This document shows, in pieces, positions 23,111 to 35,654 of a stretch of DNA of 64,000 nt. The position numbers and the translations under genes were made by a program. Source of the stretch: Linum tenue (Eukaryota; Streptophyta; Magnoliopsida; Malpighiales; Linaceae); the NCBI GenBank assembly GCA_946122785.1, contig CAMGYJ010000008.1, positions 23,957,475 through 24,021,474 on the forward strand. The letters are read 5' to 3'. The notes below the pieces were generated by a model. That model was not told the DNA's origin. It did no database searches and saw only the letters and a list, made by a program, of their open reading frames with translations. Positions within the stretch are counted from its first letter, which is position 1; every line of letters starts with the position of its first letter.

Positions 23111-26100
23111 TCAAACGATGGAGTGAAGATCGTGAAGTCCGAGTTTGTTACTGAGGACGTTGAACTGCTCAGCTCCCAAACCCTTCGTAAATATGTCAGC
23201 AACTTGGCTATCGGTGTGAATCTTCTGTGGCGCAATCTCTCCTGATGCAACGCGCTCACGAACAAAGTAGCGATCCATCTCCACGTGTTTCGTCCGTTCA
23301 TGGAACAATGGATTAGCAGCAATATGGAGTGCTACATGATTATCACAGTGCATCGGTGTAGACAACTGTTGTGGCACCCCTAGCTCCTGGAGTAACCATC
23401 GCAAACAAACACTTACTGTGACTGCCATCGCCCTGTACTCTGCTTCAGCAGATGATCGTACTACAACCTGTTGTTTCTTCATGCTCCAGGAGATGGGGCT
23501 ATCACCTAGCCAGACGAAATACCCTGTAGTAGAACGTCGTGTTCGATGACACCCTCCCCAGTCTGCATCGCAAAAGGCATGCAAATGTAAATCACAGGTA
23601 GAACGTAGAAAGAGACCCTTACCTGGAGCTCCCTTCAGGTATCCTAGAATTCTGTAAGCTGATGCCTCGTGATCCATGTGTGGTGAGTGAACTGCCTGAC
23701 TAAGAATGTTAACAGCATACGCGATATCTGGTTGGGTGATAGTCAGGTACATCAACCGTCCAACTAACCGCCGGAAGGCAGCTGGATCCTTTGCTGCTGG
23801 TCCTTTGAGAGAAGTGAGGTGATGATTTTGCTCGATGTGAAAGGCACAAGGATGGGCCGCTTTTCCCCCAGCATCCTTCAGGATATCTAGAGTATACTTC
23901 CGCTGAGATAAGACAATACCTGCTCGAGATCGAGCAACCTCAATACCCAGGAAGTACTTTAGTGGACCCAAGTCTTTGATAATGAACTCTTTGTATAAAT
24001 GATTCTTAAATTGCTGGATGGTGTCAAGATCACTTCCACCAAGCACCACGTCATCTACATAGATGAGTGCAAACGTGAACGCATTGCCTCTCTTGTACGT
24101 GAACAAGGAGTGATATGCATGAGACTGACTGAAATCCAACCGCTGAAGGGATTCAGTGAACTTCACATACCAGTTAAGTGATGCTTGCCTCAAGCCATAT
24201 AGGGATTTTCGAAGACGAAAAACCCGCTGGTCCCCCGGTCGAGTAAATCCCTGTGGAACAACCATGCAGACCTCCTCATCAAGTTCGCCATGAAGAAAGG
24301 CATTGTTGACGTCCAACTGATGGAGGAACCAACCTTTATGAGCAGCGATAGCCAAAACACAACGAGTAGTAACAAGTTTGGCAACAGGCGCAAATATATC
24401 GTGGTAATCAACACATTCAACTTGGGTGAACCCCTTGGCCACGAGACGTGCATTGTAGCGCTCAACTGTCCCATTGGGACAAAACTTGATCTTATACACC
24501 CACTTGGCAGCGATTACGCACTTTCCAGGGGGAAGAAAAACGAGGTCCCATGTGTCGTTCGCCTGGAGTGCCTCAATTTCACGTTGCATAGCTTTACGCC
24601 AACATGCATGCTGAACAGCCTCGTAGAAGTTACGAGGCTCAGTCTTGACGGTCAGCGCTGCAACAAAGGCAGAGTGATTAGGGGACAAACGATAATAGTT
24701 AAGGACATCCGAGAGAGGATACTGAACCGTGTGAACTTAACTAAAAGAGGGAAGCATGACCTCGTAGTCCTCGCACAAACGAGTAGGCAGCACGTGCTGG
24801 CGCAAGCTGCAACGAGGAGCAGCAGTATCGGGCTCCACAACGGAAGGTTGTGCGAGAGAGGGTCCAGTGGAGTGCACAGGGGAGGCAACACCAACCGCCT
24901 CCTCTTCATCATCGCTCGGCCCATGAATGACGTCTGGCGAGGGTTGCACGTTGACGGGCACAGACGGAGGAGCTTGGGTAGGAGACCCAGCCTCGTCCAC
25001 AATGGAAAATCTTCAGTATGAGTAGCCAAAGAGTGAAAAAGAAACACACTTTCACAAAAGGTGACATCGCGGGAGGTGAAGATACGTCGACTCTCCATAT
25101 TGTAGACACGCTATCCCTTCTGACCAAGAGGGTAACCAACAAATAAGCAAGCTCTCCACCGTGCCGCGAACTTATCTAGGTGGTGACTCGTGTTTTTGGC
25201 ATAGACTAGGTACCCAAAAGTGAAAATGTGACTGTAACCAGGAGATCGGCCAACTAAACGTTCGAAAGGAATTTTGCCGTCGAGGACACGTGAGGGAAAA
25301 AGATTAATCAAATACGCCGCGGTTAAGACGCACTCACCCCAAAACCAAAGGGGTAAGTTCGCATGAAATTGGAGAGCACGAGCCGTTTCCAGTAGGTGAC
25401 GGTGTTTCCTCTCGACGATCCCATTTTGTTGAGGGGTGTCAACACAGGAGGTTTGAAGGAGTATACCCTCATGCTTGTAGTACTCCTTGAGGAGGGAGGA
25501 CTGAAATTCCCAACCATTATCAACCTGAATTCTTTGAACGGACTGCCCATGTTGACGGACAACCTGATTACAAAACATGATCAGATAGCGAGCCACTTCC
25601 GATTTGTATCGTAATAAATAAACCTAGACACCACGATTGTAGTCATCAACAATGGTGAGAAAGTAATGAGCTCCACTAAGAGAAGGAACCCGATAACCTC
25701 CCCAAATATCAACATGTACTAACTCAAACGGCCAGATAATCTTTATTGAACTCAATGAAAAAGAATCCCGAGTCTGTTTAGCTCGTAAACAAGCAGAACA
25801 ATTGTCTTTAGGTGACCGATGTGTAGGAGAAAATAAATGCAACATAGAAACTTGATCTCCAGAGGGGTGGGCGAGACGGGAATGCCATAGCTCTGGTGAG
25901 GCAGCTTGCCTCCCATGCGTCGCATTCACCATGGCTTCTTTAACTTCATCGAACAGACGCAAGTGATATAGGCGATCCCGCTGCTTACCCATCCCAATCA
26001 TCTTCTTGCAGTGGAAGTCCTGTAGCACACAGAAATCATGCATGAAAATCAATGTTATGGGAAAATCCTTGGTAAGACGACTAACTAACAACAAATTGCA

Positions 26101-27377
26101 CTTGAACTATGGCACGAGCAAAACACGGGGCAAGACCATATCGTTGCTCAACTCAACCGAAACAACCTTGCCTACCCCAACCTTATCACCATTTGGAATA
26201 CTAACTTGCAAGTCAAATGGAGCGACCCCACGAAGTAATAGAGACCGATCCCGAACAATATGCTCATTGCATCCGGAGTCGAGAATCCATTCATCAAGAG
26301 TAGAGAAAGTAACTTGCATATTAGGAGCGATGGAATGCAAGGATCCACCATCCCCCTTTAAGAAGGCCCGAAGCTACTCAAGATGTGATAGAGATAATCC
26401 CGACACCAGACTCTCACCGACTTCGATGTTGGCTGCATGAGGACTAGGATGTGGCCGATCAGTGGGTTTACGCTTTGCACCTGTGTCGTCCCCTTTCTCA
26501 GGCCAGCCAATCAAATTGAAACGTCGCTCTTTCATGTGCCCTATCTTGTTGTAATGCGTACACTTGGAGTGCTCCTGTTGATCAGTGGAGGCTGGGAAGT
26601 GTCCTGGGTAAAGAAAGCGACATCTTTAGGAGCGGCCCGATTAGTAGAGGCGATGCGGCACTGGTGAGCATCATTGATAACAAGTTGGTATACCTCAGAC
26701 AGGCTAGTCATGGACTTCATGGTGAGAACGTGAGTTTTGACGTTGGAGAATGACTCGTCAAGCCCCATAAGAAAATCAAACAACCGAAAATTCTGTTCCT
26801 GAGCTTCATTCTTTTTATCCTGTCCACAAGTACATAAACCACAGGTACAAGAGTGAAGAGGGGCCATGATTTGTACCTCTTCCCAAAGGGATCACAGTTG
26901 GGTGTAGAAAGCTTGAACGGAAAGCTTTTCTTGAGGAAGGCAACTGATCATGCGGCGCACCTCGTAGACACGGGTAACACTGCCTTGAGGAAGTTGTTCA
27001 CGAAGATCATCCCAGATATCATGAGCGGTTTTGGCGTGGCACATCCCACAACGCACTTGTTTGTTGATCGCACAAGTCAACCAACCATTCACCATGGCGT
27101 CGACACGGTGCCATTGCGCGAGCTGCACCGGGTCCGTAGGTTCAACGATACTACCATCGACGAAGCCCAATTTGTTCTTTGGCAAAAGGGATTTCGTCAT
27201 GTCATGAATCCATTCGGCATAATTGGATTCATTGAGAAGTTCACCAACATAAAATTGATTAGGATTGTCAGACTGACTAAGAAACATAGGAGACGAGGGA
27301 TTCACCTCATACAAACCAGCACCACTGCCATAGCCGGACGTGGCAACGACCTTTTCCTTTGTGTCACCGCCTGTCAT
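23111..27377 (-). pseudogene. Copia-1 gag-pol, degenerate
   Basis: Read leftward from Met at 27377. Gag (27377 to about 26541) is broken by a TGA after FYTQL. A protease-like piece follows (DSGCNEHI, about 26290). Next come the pre-integrase zinc region (HSRLAHP, CSACLRAK) and the integrase core (VHVDIWGGY, TPQQNGIVERKHRHLLE). The longest intact frame, 23111-24688 (525 residues), holds reverse transcriptase (LDVNNAFLHGEL, YVDDVVLGG) and RNase H (CDADWGGC, SSAEAEYRAMA). At least five frame breaks separate these parts, so no polyprotein can be made. Confidence 0.88.
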
Positions 27378-27410
27378 GCTTCAAACAGGTACGTAGATCA
27401 TCTTCACAAC

Positions 27411-27420
27411 TCTGATACCA
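27411..27420 (-). other. Copia-1 primer-binding site
   Basis: TGGTATCAGA in minus sense, directly next to the right LTR. It is complementary to the 3' end of initiator tRNA-Met, the usual plant Copia primer. Confidence 0.85.
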
Positions 27421-27855
27421 TGATAAAAAAGATGCAGAAGAAGAAAACAAGACGGCGATTTACTTGGTATCCCCGTTCGTAAGAACGAGACTAATCCACG
27501 ACAAGCTCGCTCAATGAGCTTGCGATACTTTTATTAGGTTTTTAACCAAGAACTACACTTTTCACACAGCAAACACACGGCTGCTAACAATATATATTAA
27601 GGGTTATGATATAGTATCATGCCCAAAAATCCTGCTAATTCTAGGTCTAGATAGCGTTTTCATACTCAAGGTATGCGGTACCCCGGATTTCACCCGGGGT
27701 ACCGTAGAAGGCACCATATATATATGTCAAATCTAACCTTTGGGTTATTAGCCTAATAAACTCTCCCCTGGACAATTACAACGAAGTATCCACACTTTAT
27801 CAACTAACTAAATAATGTGGATACTACAACTCGTACTAAAAAACGTATGACAATA
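27421..27855 (-). repeat. Copia-1 right LTR (5' LTR)
   Basis: 435 bp. It carries only one end of the MITE (about 27590-27715), orientated opposite to the full MITE in the left LTR although at the matching LTR position. Its last bases read ATA where the other LTR reads ACA. Confidence 0.85.
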
Positions 27856-27892
27856 TGGTATGGAGAGAGGAAACGTTGCAGGGGTAAAGGTT

Positions 27893-28977
27893 GTAGGTGA
27901 CCTGGGGTGGGCGGAGAGCCCAAGGTGGTTGAGGTGAATAGGGGTGGTTGACCACGGGGTGACCGAGGTGAATAGACGTAATTGACACAGGGGTGGCCGG
28001 AGTGACCCCAAGCTGAGCCCAAGGTGACCCAGAGTGATTGACATCGGGTGGCCGGAGTGACCTCGGGGTGGGCTAGGTGACCCAAGGTAATTGACCCTGG
28101 GGTGGCCGAAGTGACCCCAAGGTGACCCAAGGTGATTGACCCCAGGGTGGGCCAGGTGACCCGTGGCAATTGACCCCAGGGTGACCGGAGTGACCCAAGG
28201 TAAACTAGGGTGATTGACCCTGGGTGGCCAAAGTGACCTTGAGGTGGGCTAGGTGACCCGAGGTAATTGATCTCGGGGTGGTTGGAGTAACCCCAAGGTG
28301 ACCCGGGGTGATTGACCCCGATGGGCCAGAGAGACTTCGGGGTGGCCGGAGTGACCCCAAGGTGACCCAGGGTGATTGACCCCGGGTGGCCAAAGTGACC
28401 TTGGGGTGGGCTAGGTGATCCGAGGTAATTGACCCCGGGGTGGCAGGAATGACCCGGGGTGATTGAACCCGACGAGCCAAAGAGACCTTGGGGTGGCTGA
28501 AGTGACCCCAAGGTGACCCAGGGGTGGCTAGAGTGAGCCCAGGGTGGGCTAGATGACCCAAGGTAATTGACCTCGTAGTAGCTGGAGTGACCCCAAGGTA
28601 ACCTAGGGTGATTGATCCCGGGTGGCCAAAGTGACCTTCGGGTAGGCTAGGTGACCCGAGGTAATTGACCCCGGGGTGGTCGAAGTGACCCCAATGTAAC
28701 CTAGGGTGATTGATCTCGGCTGGCCAGAGTGACCTCAGGTGACCCGAGGTGATTAACCCCAAGGTAGCCGGAGTGACCCCACGGTGACCCAAGGTGGTGG
28801 TCCCCGGGGTGGAGTGACCCCGAGGTAGGATTGGTGACCGACGTGATTCCCCATGGGGTGGTCGGAGTGACCCCAAGGTGACCCAGATTGATTGACCCTA
28901 AGGTGACCTATGGTGATTGACCCCGGGTGGCCGGAATGACCCTGGAGTGGTCGTGGTGACCCGGAGTGACCCCAAGC
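27893..28977. repeat. GC-rich minisatellite in the right LTR
   Basis: About 1.1 kb of the same imperfect repeat family as 18121-19140, with the same flanking words (GGTTGTAGGTGAC at the left, ATTATGGACTATATGGGAAC at the right). Repeat order and number differ from the left array. Confidence 0.88.
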
Positions 28978-29044
28978 TAGCTGATTATGGACTATATGGG
29001 AACACTTTTGTTAAATTAAAATTTTTATTGGGTCCATCAGTTGC

Positions 29045-29577
29045 ATTACATGGTATAGGGCAAAGAGAAGAAAGAAGAAGAGGTCTCGTGGGTGGAGACT
29101 AAAATTTTACCAAGTACACGAGTAATTCATATCGTTTGAAGCATCCAACGCTTGGGACTTGTGATCATGGATGGCATAATATTGATGGCAAATATGTAAG
29201 AAATTTTTTTTGAGTGACAAAATTGAAACAAACTTTCGTTTGGAGACTTTGATTCTCCAAATTGATGTCAATTGGTGTGTTGTAAATTAATGCATTGATT
29301 AAATGTGTGAATTTGAGAAATACCTTGTTGGGAGATTTAGATTGTGTTTTTGTTATAAAGAAAAGTTGAGTAGACAATTCCTTGTTAACAATCTCATCTT
29401 TTGGTAGAAATTGATAATCACTCATTTTAAGTAATTGTAGGTTGGGCCAATATAAAAGATAATACTTGTATTCTATATCAATTTAATAAATAACTTAAAG
29501 TTAATCCTGATATTACATATATTGACTAAATACATTAGTTCAAATCTCAATCTGTGTAGGCCCCCTAATATAAGTGA
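29045..29577. other. Unassigned AT-rich spacer
   Basis: Lies between the LARD-like element and MULE-2. No gene or repeat recognised. Confidence 0.6.
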
Positions 29578-29586
29578 ACAAAATTG

Positions 29587-29682
29587 GGGTAAATTCCCAA
29601 AATATTGTTTTTTTATTTACCACCAATATGGTGGTTTAAAATATATTTACACAGATATTGTGTTTTTGTGGGGGAAGAGCTA
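29587..29682. repeat. MULE-2 left terminal inverted repeat
   Basis: About 96 bp, pairing with about 35020-35113. Followed by GC-rich subterminal words such as TGCGGACCCGCA. Confidence 0.88.
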
Positions 29683-30061
29683 CAGGTTCGCGGGAGACTC
29701 AAATTTAGTGATTTTAAAAGCATATCCAAAGTGGACTAATGCGGACCCGCACCAAACTCGTGCGGATGCGCATAAAGAAAAAAGCCGCGCCAGTCCCGTG
29801 CGAGAACACATTCACTCTTTCTTATCTCTTTATCTCCTTCTTCCCGCATCCTCTCGTCCGCAACGACGCCACAACCCCCCCCCCCTTCATCGCCAAAACC
29901 CACCAGCGCCGAGCGCCACTTTCACCCACTCTCACGCGGGTTCAACCCGCATTCCTGCGGAAACGCGTTCGTCAACGCGGAAATGACCGAGAGTCACGCG
30001 GAAGCGCAGGAGGGAAGAGGCGGACGAAGAAGAAGAACCAGATCTGTGTTTTCTGGTTTTG

Positions 30062-31854
30062 ATGTCGGACTCGGACGAAGAACAGGCGGCCGTCGGAGGA
30101 AGAGGCCGCGGAAGAGGACGACCGGTACCGAGGTGAGCTAGTCACCGGTCGAAAGCTCACCGTCGGCGACCGAAAGGACGCCGCCGACGAGTTTTTTTTT
30201 TTTTTTGCTTCTATTTTTTTTGTGCAGTTCCTAGGATTCTTGACACTTATTTCACGAGACGACCACATGCGACGATTGATACAGCTCCGGTCGATTCTGT
30301 ACTTCTTTGGGCACATGGTCAACATCGTGCCGACTCAATTTGGCAAAACGAGGTAAGTATTTTATTTCATTAAAGTTCATTAACTAGTTAAGTTAGATTA
30401 GAATTTTTTGAAATTAATATTAGTTTGATTAGATATATTTTACTAAATTAGATAGATTTTACTAGGTGAACTGAACTGAAATATTAGAATTACATGTGAA
30501 ATTTTGTGAAATTAGTATTAGTTTTGATATATAATATTTTACTAAATTGGATAGTTCTGAAAATAGAATTACGCCATGAAATTGAATTAATATAAGTTTT
30601 GTGCATTATAGGCTGGTAATCGCGTTTACCAGACTCGAGGTACGACCCATTTGGTCACGTACCATCCACGTTATAAGCCGTATCTCCAGGATGACGATTT
30701 GTTTAGTGTTCAACAGTTGGTCTCTATGACTGGTTGTATTGATGCATCTTTGATCACTGCTCTCATAGAGTGTTGGCGTCCTGAGACATCAACCTTCCAC
30801 ATGCCGGTTGGTGAAGTTACGATTAATCTTGAGAACGTTGCCACACTGAGCGGTTTACCGATCAATGGTGAGGCCGTCATAGTAGACGTACCGGATCGGG
30901 AGTGGTCGGAGACCTGTATCAGACTGTTAGGACATGCTCCTAACGATCTTAACGGGGGTGTCATTAAGATTACTTGGCTCAGGGAGCATTTCAACAATCT
31001 GCCGCCAAATGCATCTTCAGTGATTACAGAGAAGTTTGCACGAGCGTATGCGCTATCTATGATGGGGGGTATGTTGTTCCCTGATCATACTGGAGCTACA
31101 GTTCATTTGCAGTATCTACTCCTGTTGGATATATAATTGGTGGAGTGCTGGAGGCTACGCTTGGGGAGCAGCTGTCTAGCCTACTTGTACCGTGAGATGG
31201 GTAGGTCGGTTCTGCATATGACGCAGTCGTCTTCCACAGGAGGTGACCTTGGTGGCTGGGTTGCCTTACTGCAGCTCTGGGCGTGGGAGCGATTCCCATT
31301 GATAGCACGACGACATTCAGTGACATATGAGCCTATTACAGAGGACGCATATCCACGTGGCTCGATGGCTTCCGGACATGACCCTCCAACATGGTGACCA
31401 GCTCTTCAGTTATAAGCTTTTTTTACGAGCTGTCGACAATCGTGGTTAGTAATAAAATTTCATACAAAAATAGTTCATAGTTCATAGTTCAGCCGCCAAC
31501 CGATAGCTTTCATACACCGCCGCAGCATGTTATGATGGGTGGCGGATACACAACCTCACCCAGAGCAGCCTCGCCCTATAGATGGAGAGACACAATAGAG
31601 GGGGGCGCTACTTATACGAACGTGATGTGGCACCATGAGCAGCAGCTTCGGGGGCAGGGTTTACCATAGATGCACCAGACGAGCATCCCCAGTCTCAGAT
31701 AGATGGTTTGTTCGATACACAAGATCAGGATGACGGAGATCATACTCAGCATGATGAGGGCAGGCTAGTACGGGACAGACATGCACCGTTGTGTGGTACT
31801 GGCGGTCATCTAGTGGATCCTCGTGGTGGTGGTCGTCGTGGTGGAGGTCATTAG
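30062..31854 (+). pseudogene. Plant mobile domain (PMD) gene carried by MULE-2
   Basis: ATG at 30062 gives MSDSDEEQ and a Gly-Arg-rich tail. Further coding blocks are 30228-30352 (ending IWQNE before GTAAGT) and 30612 onward (AGNRVYQTRG). The PMD segment reads well to 31136, where a TAA interrupts; frameshifts follow, though LGGWVALLQLWAWERFP is still visible near 31250. The exon with LPYWERD in MULE-1 is missing. The far end encodes a Gly/Arg-rich tail stopping at 31854. Function, if the intact form has one, is unknown; host PMD proteins act in silencing. Confidence 0.78.
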
Positions 31855-32124
31855 TGCTACTATTATGTATGACTATATATTATTGTCAACTATTTATGGT
31901 GGACTATTTATCATGTCATGATGTATTAATTATTATTATTATTATGTATTATTTTGGACTATCCATTTTACTATTATTGTCATGTATGGTGCCAATGTCT
32001 ATAACGAAAACTTGGACTATAGAAGTAACAACAACGGGGGAAATAGTTCGAAAGTTCCAAATTACATACCACAACGTCAACCAATAACACACTCAATCGT
32101 TCAAACCATACAACATCAACCAAA
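31855..32124. other. Spacer between the convergent MULE-2 genes
   Basis: AT-rich DNA with an ATT/ATTATT-rich stretch (about 31926-31950), lying between the two 3' ends. No gene seen. It is absent from MULE-1. Confidence 0.6.
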
Positions 32125-34732
32125 TTACATACCACGTCGATTACCACTACTTCCTCTTCTACCACCTCTCGCACGTCTACCACTTTCTCTTCGCTGGCTC
32201 CCACTGCCACTTGCTCCTCCACCAGAAGTGGATGCATCATGTCCACCTACTTCCTCTCTTGGCCAGTCCATCTCGTTGTGAATTCTTGTTGTTCGTGGCT
32301 GCCCCGGCTTCCTAATCATGTGTATGTTGTGATGGAGAGTAGAGCCATTGTGCTTCTTCCGCCCCTTAGGTTCACCAAGAGGTGTGAAACTTGTCCCATA
32401 ACAAGCCAATACAGTTTCCAGCTTATAGATGTCGTTTACAAACCTATACGGGTTAGCCCCCATTCGGTTGCAAGCTGCAATGGCATGAGAGCAAGGAATT
32501 TTATTTCCTTGGAATTGGCCACAAGTGCAAAATCCCGCTCGATTGTGGTCATCAAAATGCACTGTGAGTGTGTTCGAACCCGTCATGTTGAAATTGTTGG
32601 GAGGAGTCTGAACTATATAGATGCCTGACGTCGATCAACCCCCGTCACGGAATGTCCAACTGCCTTTTGTGTCCACGGCTTCATCAGATCTTCACATGGG
32701 TTTGTGTACTGTGACTTCCCACTTCTGATTTGTGCCTCGGTCTCCAACCTCATCTTATCGAATTTCTCCAATAATCGCCAATAAGTATGTTCCACAAGAG
32801 AAGCTATAGGAAGTGAACGAATACCTTTGAAAACACCATTGATGCTCTCTGCCATGTTGGTCGTTAGCATGGACCATTGACGCCCACCATTATAGTTATC
32901 ATGTGCTAAGCTCCAACGAAGTTAATTTTGGTCCACCCAGTTATCACAAGAAATATTTCTTTCAGCGGCCATCTTCTTAAATGGCTCAACTTGACGATCA
33001 AACTTCTCCAAGCGTTTTTCTCGGGCTAACAAAATAAATAACCACACGAGTTAGATAAATTCATGATAATATTAAATTAAATTAAATAATACATCGAAAA
33101 TCAATAACAATAACAATGAAGAGACTTACCGACTCGAATCAGTTGGTTATACATAATTTTGCTTTTTGTCTTCTTTTGCAAGTTGCTTGCATAGTGTTGC
33201 ATGCACCATCCACTCCCAGCCTCTTCCAATGTTACTCATGGCTTCATAGGGTCCAACATGTCTATCTGAGATGATGCAGACATCGTTTCGATCGGTCAAA
33301 TCTTGAACGTGTCTTATGAACCATGGCCAACTATTAGTATTCTCGCTCTCCACTATGGTAAATGCAATTGGAAAAATCTTCTTCCGACCATCAAATGAGC
33401 TCTCCATGAGTAGAACTCCTTTATACTTTCCAGTAAGAAATGTTCCATCAACAACCATGACTCCTGGACAATTCTTGAATCTATCTATACAAGGTCCATA
33501 AGCCCAGAATACTCGCTGGAAGATCAAATGACCTGGTTGCGATGAAGGAACTTTTACCCAATCAATCACTGATGTTGGCATTTTTCTCTTCACAACCCAA
33601 TCATAAGATTCTTCCCAATTTCCATGCAACTTCTCCAATGCTCTTTGTTTCCCATACCAAGCCTTCTTATAAGTAACTTGCAAATTAAATTTATCTTTCA
33701 ACTCAGCTTGCACAGTTAGAACACTAAGATTTGGTTGGGCACGTACCAAATGTTTCACGAACTCAGATATAATGTCGACATCAAGATGGCGATGATCTGT
33801 CGGTTGAGTTGTACTGCTACAAGAATGCACCAACTCGGTCTTTCTCACAGTCCATTCGCTTCCAACGTCTCGACATCCAAACCGCACCATCCAAGGACAA
33901 TTGTCATCCTTATGCTTCAAGCATCTAACCTTCCAGATTGAAGGTGACGACTCCACCACGCCATACTGAAAGTTGTGTTGTAGTGCGTGATGTTTACCGC
34001 TACTTGTGCAGCTTGTTTCGAGTGAAATATCTGGCCCTTGTAGAATTCTCCTTCAAAACCAGTAGCAATAGACATTGGAATTACGCCATATGAATCAACA
34101 TATGATAATTCATCATCCTCTTCATTAGCCTGCAAGTAAAAATATGGAGGATAATTAGGTTGCTCCTCTTCCGCATCTTCCTCCTCCTCCTCTTCGTCAT
34201 CATAATCATTATCAGATGGCACACTCCATGTCTCATCTTCACCCTGATCAGCATGTCTAATATCAGCATGTATCTCATAATAGGCATCTCATAAAATCAC
34301 AAACAATAGGCATCTCGGCACCCAAACAATTGTGCCATAAAATCGAAAAGCACATTCAAACCATCATCATCCACAATAGGCATCTCATAATGAAATAGAA
34401 CACCATTCTGCCATTCTGGAAGACGGTAAGTGAAACCTGTGATCATATCACTATCTTGTATTGTTTCGTCTCTACGACGTATTCTCGGGATTATATTCTC
34501 ACAAAATTGATGATATGTCACCCGACATGAAACTGTCAACTGAAACTTTCTACCACCAGCGAAATGGACGCCCAAATTGTCCTCTACTTTCTCCGATTTC
34601 CACCAAACAATTAGTTCAAATCTCCTAAAATCACTACATAACAAACAAATTCACTAATTACTAACTAAAGAAAATTATAATAGCATTTTAATAATATAAT
34701 TACAAAAATAAATGTGTCTCTTACCTAGCCAT
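32125..34732 (-). pseudogene. MULE transposase of MULE-2, degenerate
   Basis: ATG at 34730-34732 (Met-Ala), spliced to an exon starting at 34633; a later intron lies at about 33030-33130. The first catalytic Asp is kept (VMVVDGTFLTGKYKG), as is ISDRHVG, and the SWIM zinc motif is complete (CTCGQFQGNKIPCSHAIAAC, about 32470-32540). The C-terminus is Gly/Arg-rich and ends at 32125. Defects: a short rearrangement with a duplicated ATAGGCATCTC word near 34260-34400, a frameshift near 33960, a shift at the WCMRH region near 33190, and stops near 32925 and 32615. Confidence 0.88.
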
Positions 34733-35019
34733 CTTTGCAGCAACCAGCAGAGCTCCTCCCTCTCGTTTTCGTATAAGTTTTTGGTGTGGTGATACTGAAA
34801 GGAAGAGAATGGAGGAAGATATATATACTGGAGTGGGGTAAAAAAGACTGCGAATCCGCATGAGACTAATGCGGGTCCGCTGGTCAAAGTTCAGGGAATC
34901 TGTCAGCGCATTTTAGAAGGAACCCTGCGTCTCCGCACCCGTCCCACGCGAGTCCGCCCTTTTAACGTCAAAATACAAATTATGCGGGTCCGCATCAGTC
35001 TGACGCGGAAATGCATATC

Positions 35020-35113
35020 TTCCCCATAAAAACACAATAACTGTGTAAATATATTTAAAACCACCATATTGATGGTAAATTAAAAAAAAACACAATATTT
35101 TGGGAATTTACCC
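35020..35113. repeat. MULE-2 right terminal inverted repeat
   Basis: About 94 bp, ending AATATTTTGGGAATTTACCC, directly followed by the 9-bp target duplication at 35114-35122. Confidence 0.88.
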
Positions 35114-35122
35114 ACAAAATTG

Positions 35123-35654
35123 CAATTCACCTTAATTTGAGTATAATTTGGTATATACTATATAGACGGGCTAAAGACTAGAGAGAGACAGAGTCAGAGT
35201 GAGAGACATAAATAAAATACGAAATAAAATTATAAAAACAAAGAGAAACAGAACTTTCCCTTCCTCATATATTTTTATCACCTCTCTCTCGCTCTCTGTG
35301 TCTCTCCTCTCCTCCAAACCCCTCAAAACCTACCCTTATCAATACCATCATAAAAAAAATATTCTTCCCTTTGGATTTCATTTCTACGATTTCAATTGGG
35401 AATTTTTTTTCTTCGAGGGAAACAAAGAAGCTCCCTAACAAGATCACAGATTCTGTACACTCGAATCGGCGACGACCTTACACCACCGCCTCCTTGCCCC
35501 TTCTTTGATCGATCGTTACAAATTGTGGGTTCGAGGAAAAGAACGATAAAAGGGGTAAAGGAGAGAGCTTTTTTTCTTGATCATTTCGTGGAAGGAGGAG
35601 GAGAAGGAAGAGGGGAGCTAAAGGGATAAAGGGAAAAAAAAGGCAGAGAGAGCT
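35123..35654 (+). promoter_or_regulatory. Di19 promoter and 5' UTR region
   Basis: Contains a CT-rich tract (about 35278-35322, CTCTCTCTCGCTCTCTGTG), common in plant core promoters and leaders. MULE-2 ends only about 540 bp upstream of the ATG. Confidence 0.45.

Larger units (their letters stand above)
22249..27855 (-). mobile_element. Ty1/Copia retrotransposon Copia-1, defective, nested in an LTR
   Basis: 5.6 kb, minus orientation. LTRs are 22249-23103 and 27421-27855; they differ in length because of MITE copies and deletions. A tRNA-Met-type primer-binding site (TGGTATCAGA, minus sense, 27411-27420) abuts the right LTR, and a polypurine tract (GAGGGGGAA, minus sense, 23104-23112) abuts the left LTR. 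The internal frames carry gag, integrase, reverse transcriptase and RNase H in Copia order but hold many stops and frameshifts. Confidence 0.92.
17732..29039 (-). mobile_element. Non-autonomous LTR retrotransposon (LARD-like) with minisatellite LTRs
   Basis: Left LTR 17732-19201, internal region 19202-21869, right LTR 21870-29039 (split by the Copia at 22249-27855). Without the Copia the element is about 5.7 kb. Orientation is minus: a primer-binding-like site reading TGGCACCCACTGTGGG lies just inside the right LTR (about 21852-21867), and a polypurine tract (AAGGGGGGGAAAC in minus sense, about 19202-19214) lies just inside the left LTR. A 5-bp target duplication (GTTGC) flanks it. No intact gag or pol is present, so it would depend on another element. 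The primer-site style suggests Gypsy kinship, as inference only. Confidence 0.85.
21870..29039 (-). repeat. Right LTR of the LARD-like element, split by a Copia
   Basis: The LTR sequence runs 21870-22248 and resumes at 27856-29039. Joined, it parallels 17732-19201, including the TATA box, the GAGAGAGG site and the minisatellite. The break falls inside the word TGGTGGTGTGGAGAGAGG seen intact at about 18070. Confidence 0.85.
29587..35113. mobile_element. Mutator-like element MULE-2, second copy, inverted and defective
   Basis: 5.5 kb, flanked by an exact 9-bp target duplication ACAAAATTG (29578-29586 and 35114-35122). The inverted ends are about 95 bp and begin GGGTAAATTCCCAAAATATT at both sides. 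Same family as MULE-1 but with the PMD gene on the plus strand and the transposase on the minus strand. Its distinct target duplication shows it inserted independently of MULE-1. It keeps sequence between the two gene ends (31855-32124) that MULE-1 lacks, so it is the better guide to the ancestral structure. Confidence 0.9.

Noticed and set aside
24290..25021. 243-residue plus-strand frame
   Set aside because: Antisense of the Copia-1 reverse transcriptase and integrase linker; no domain of its own.
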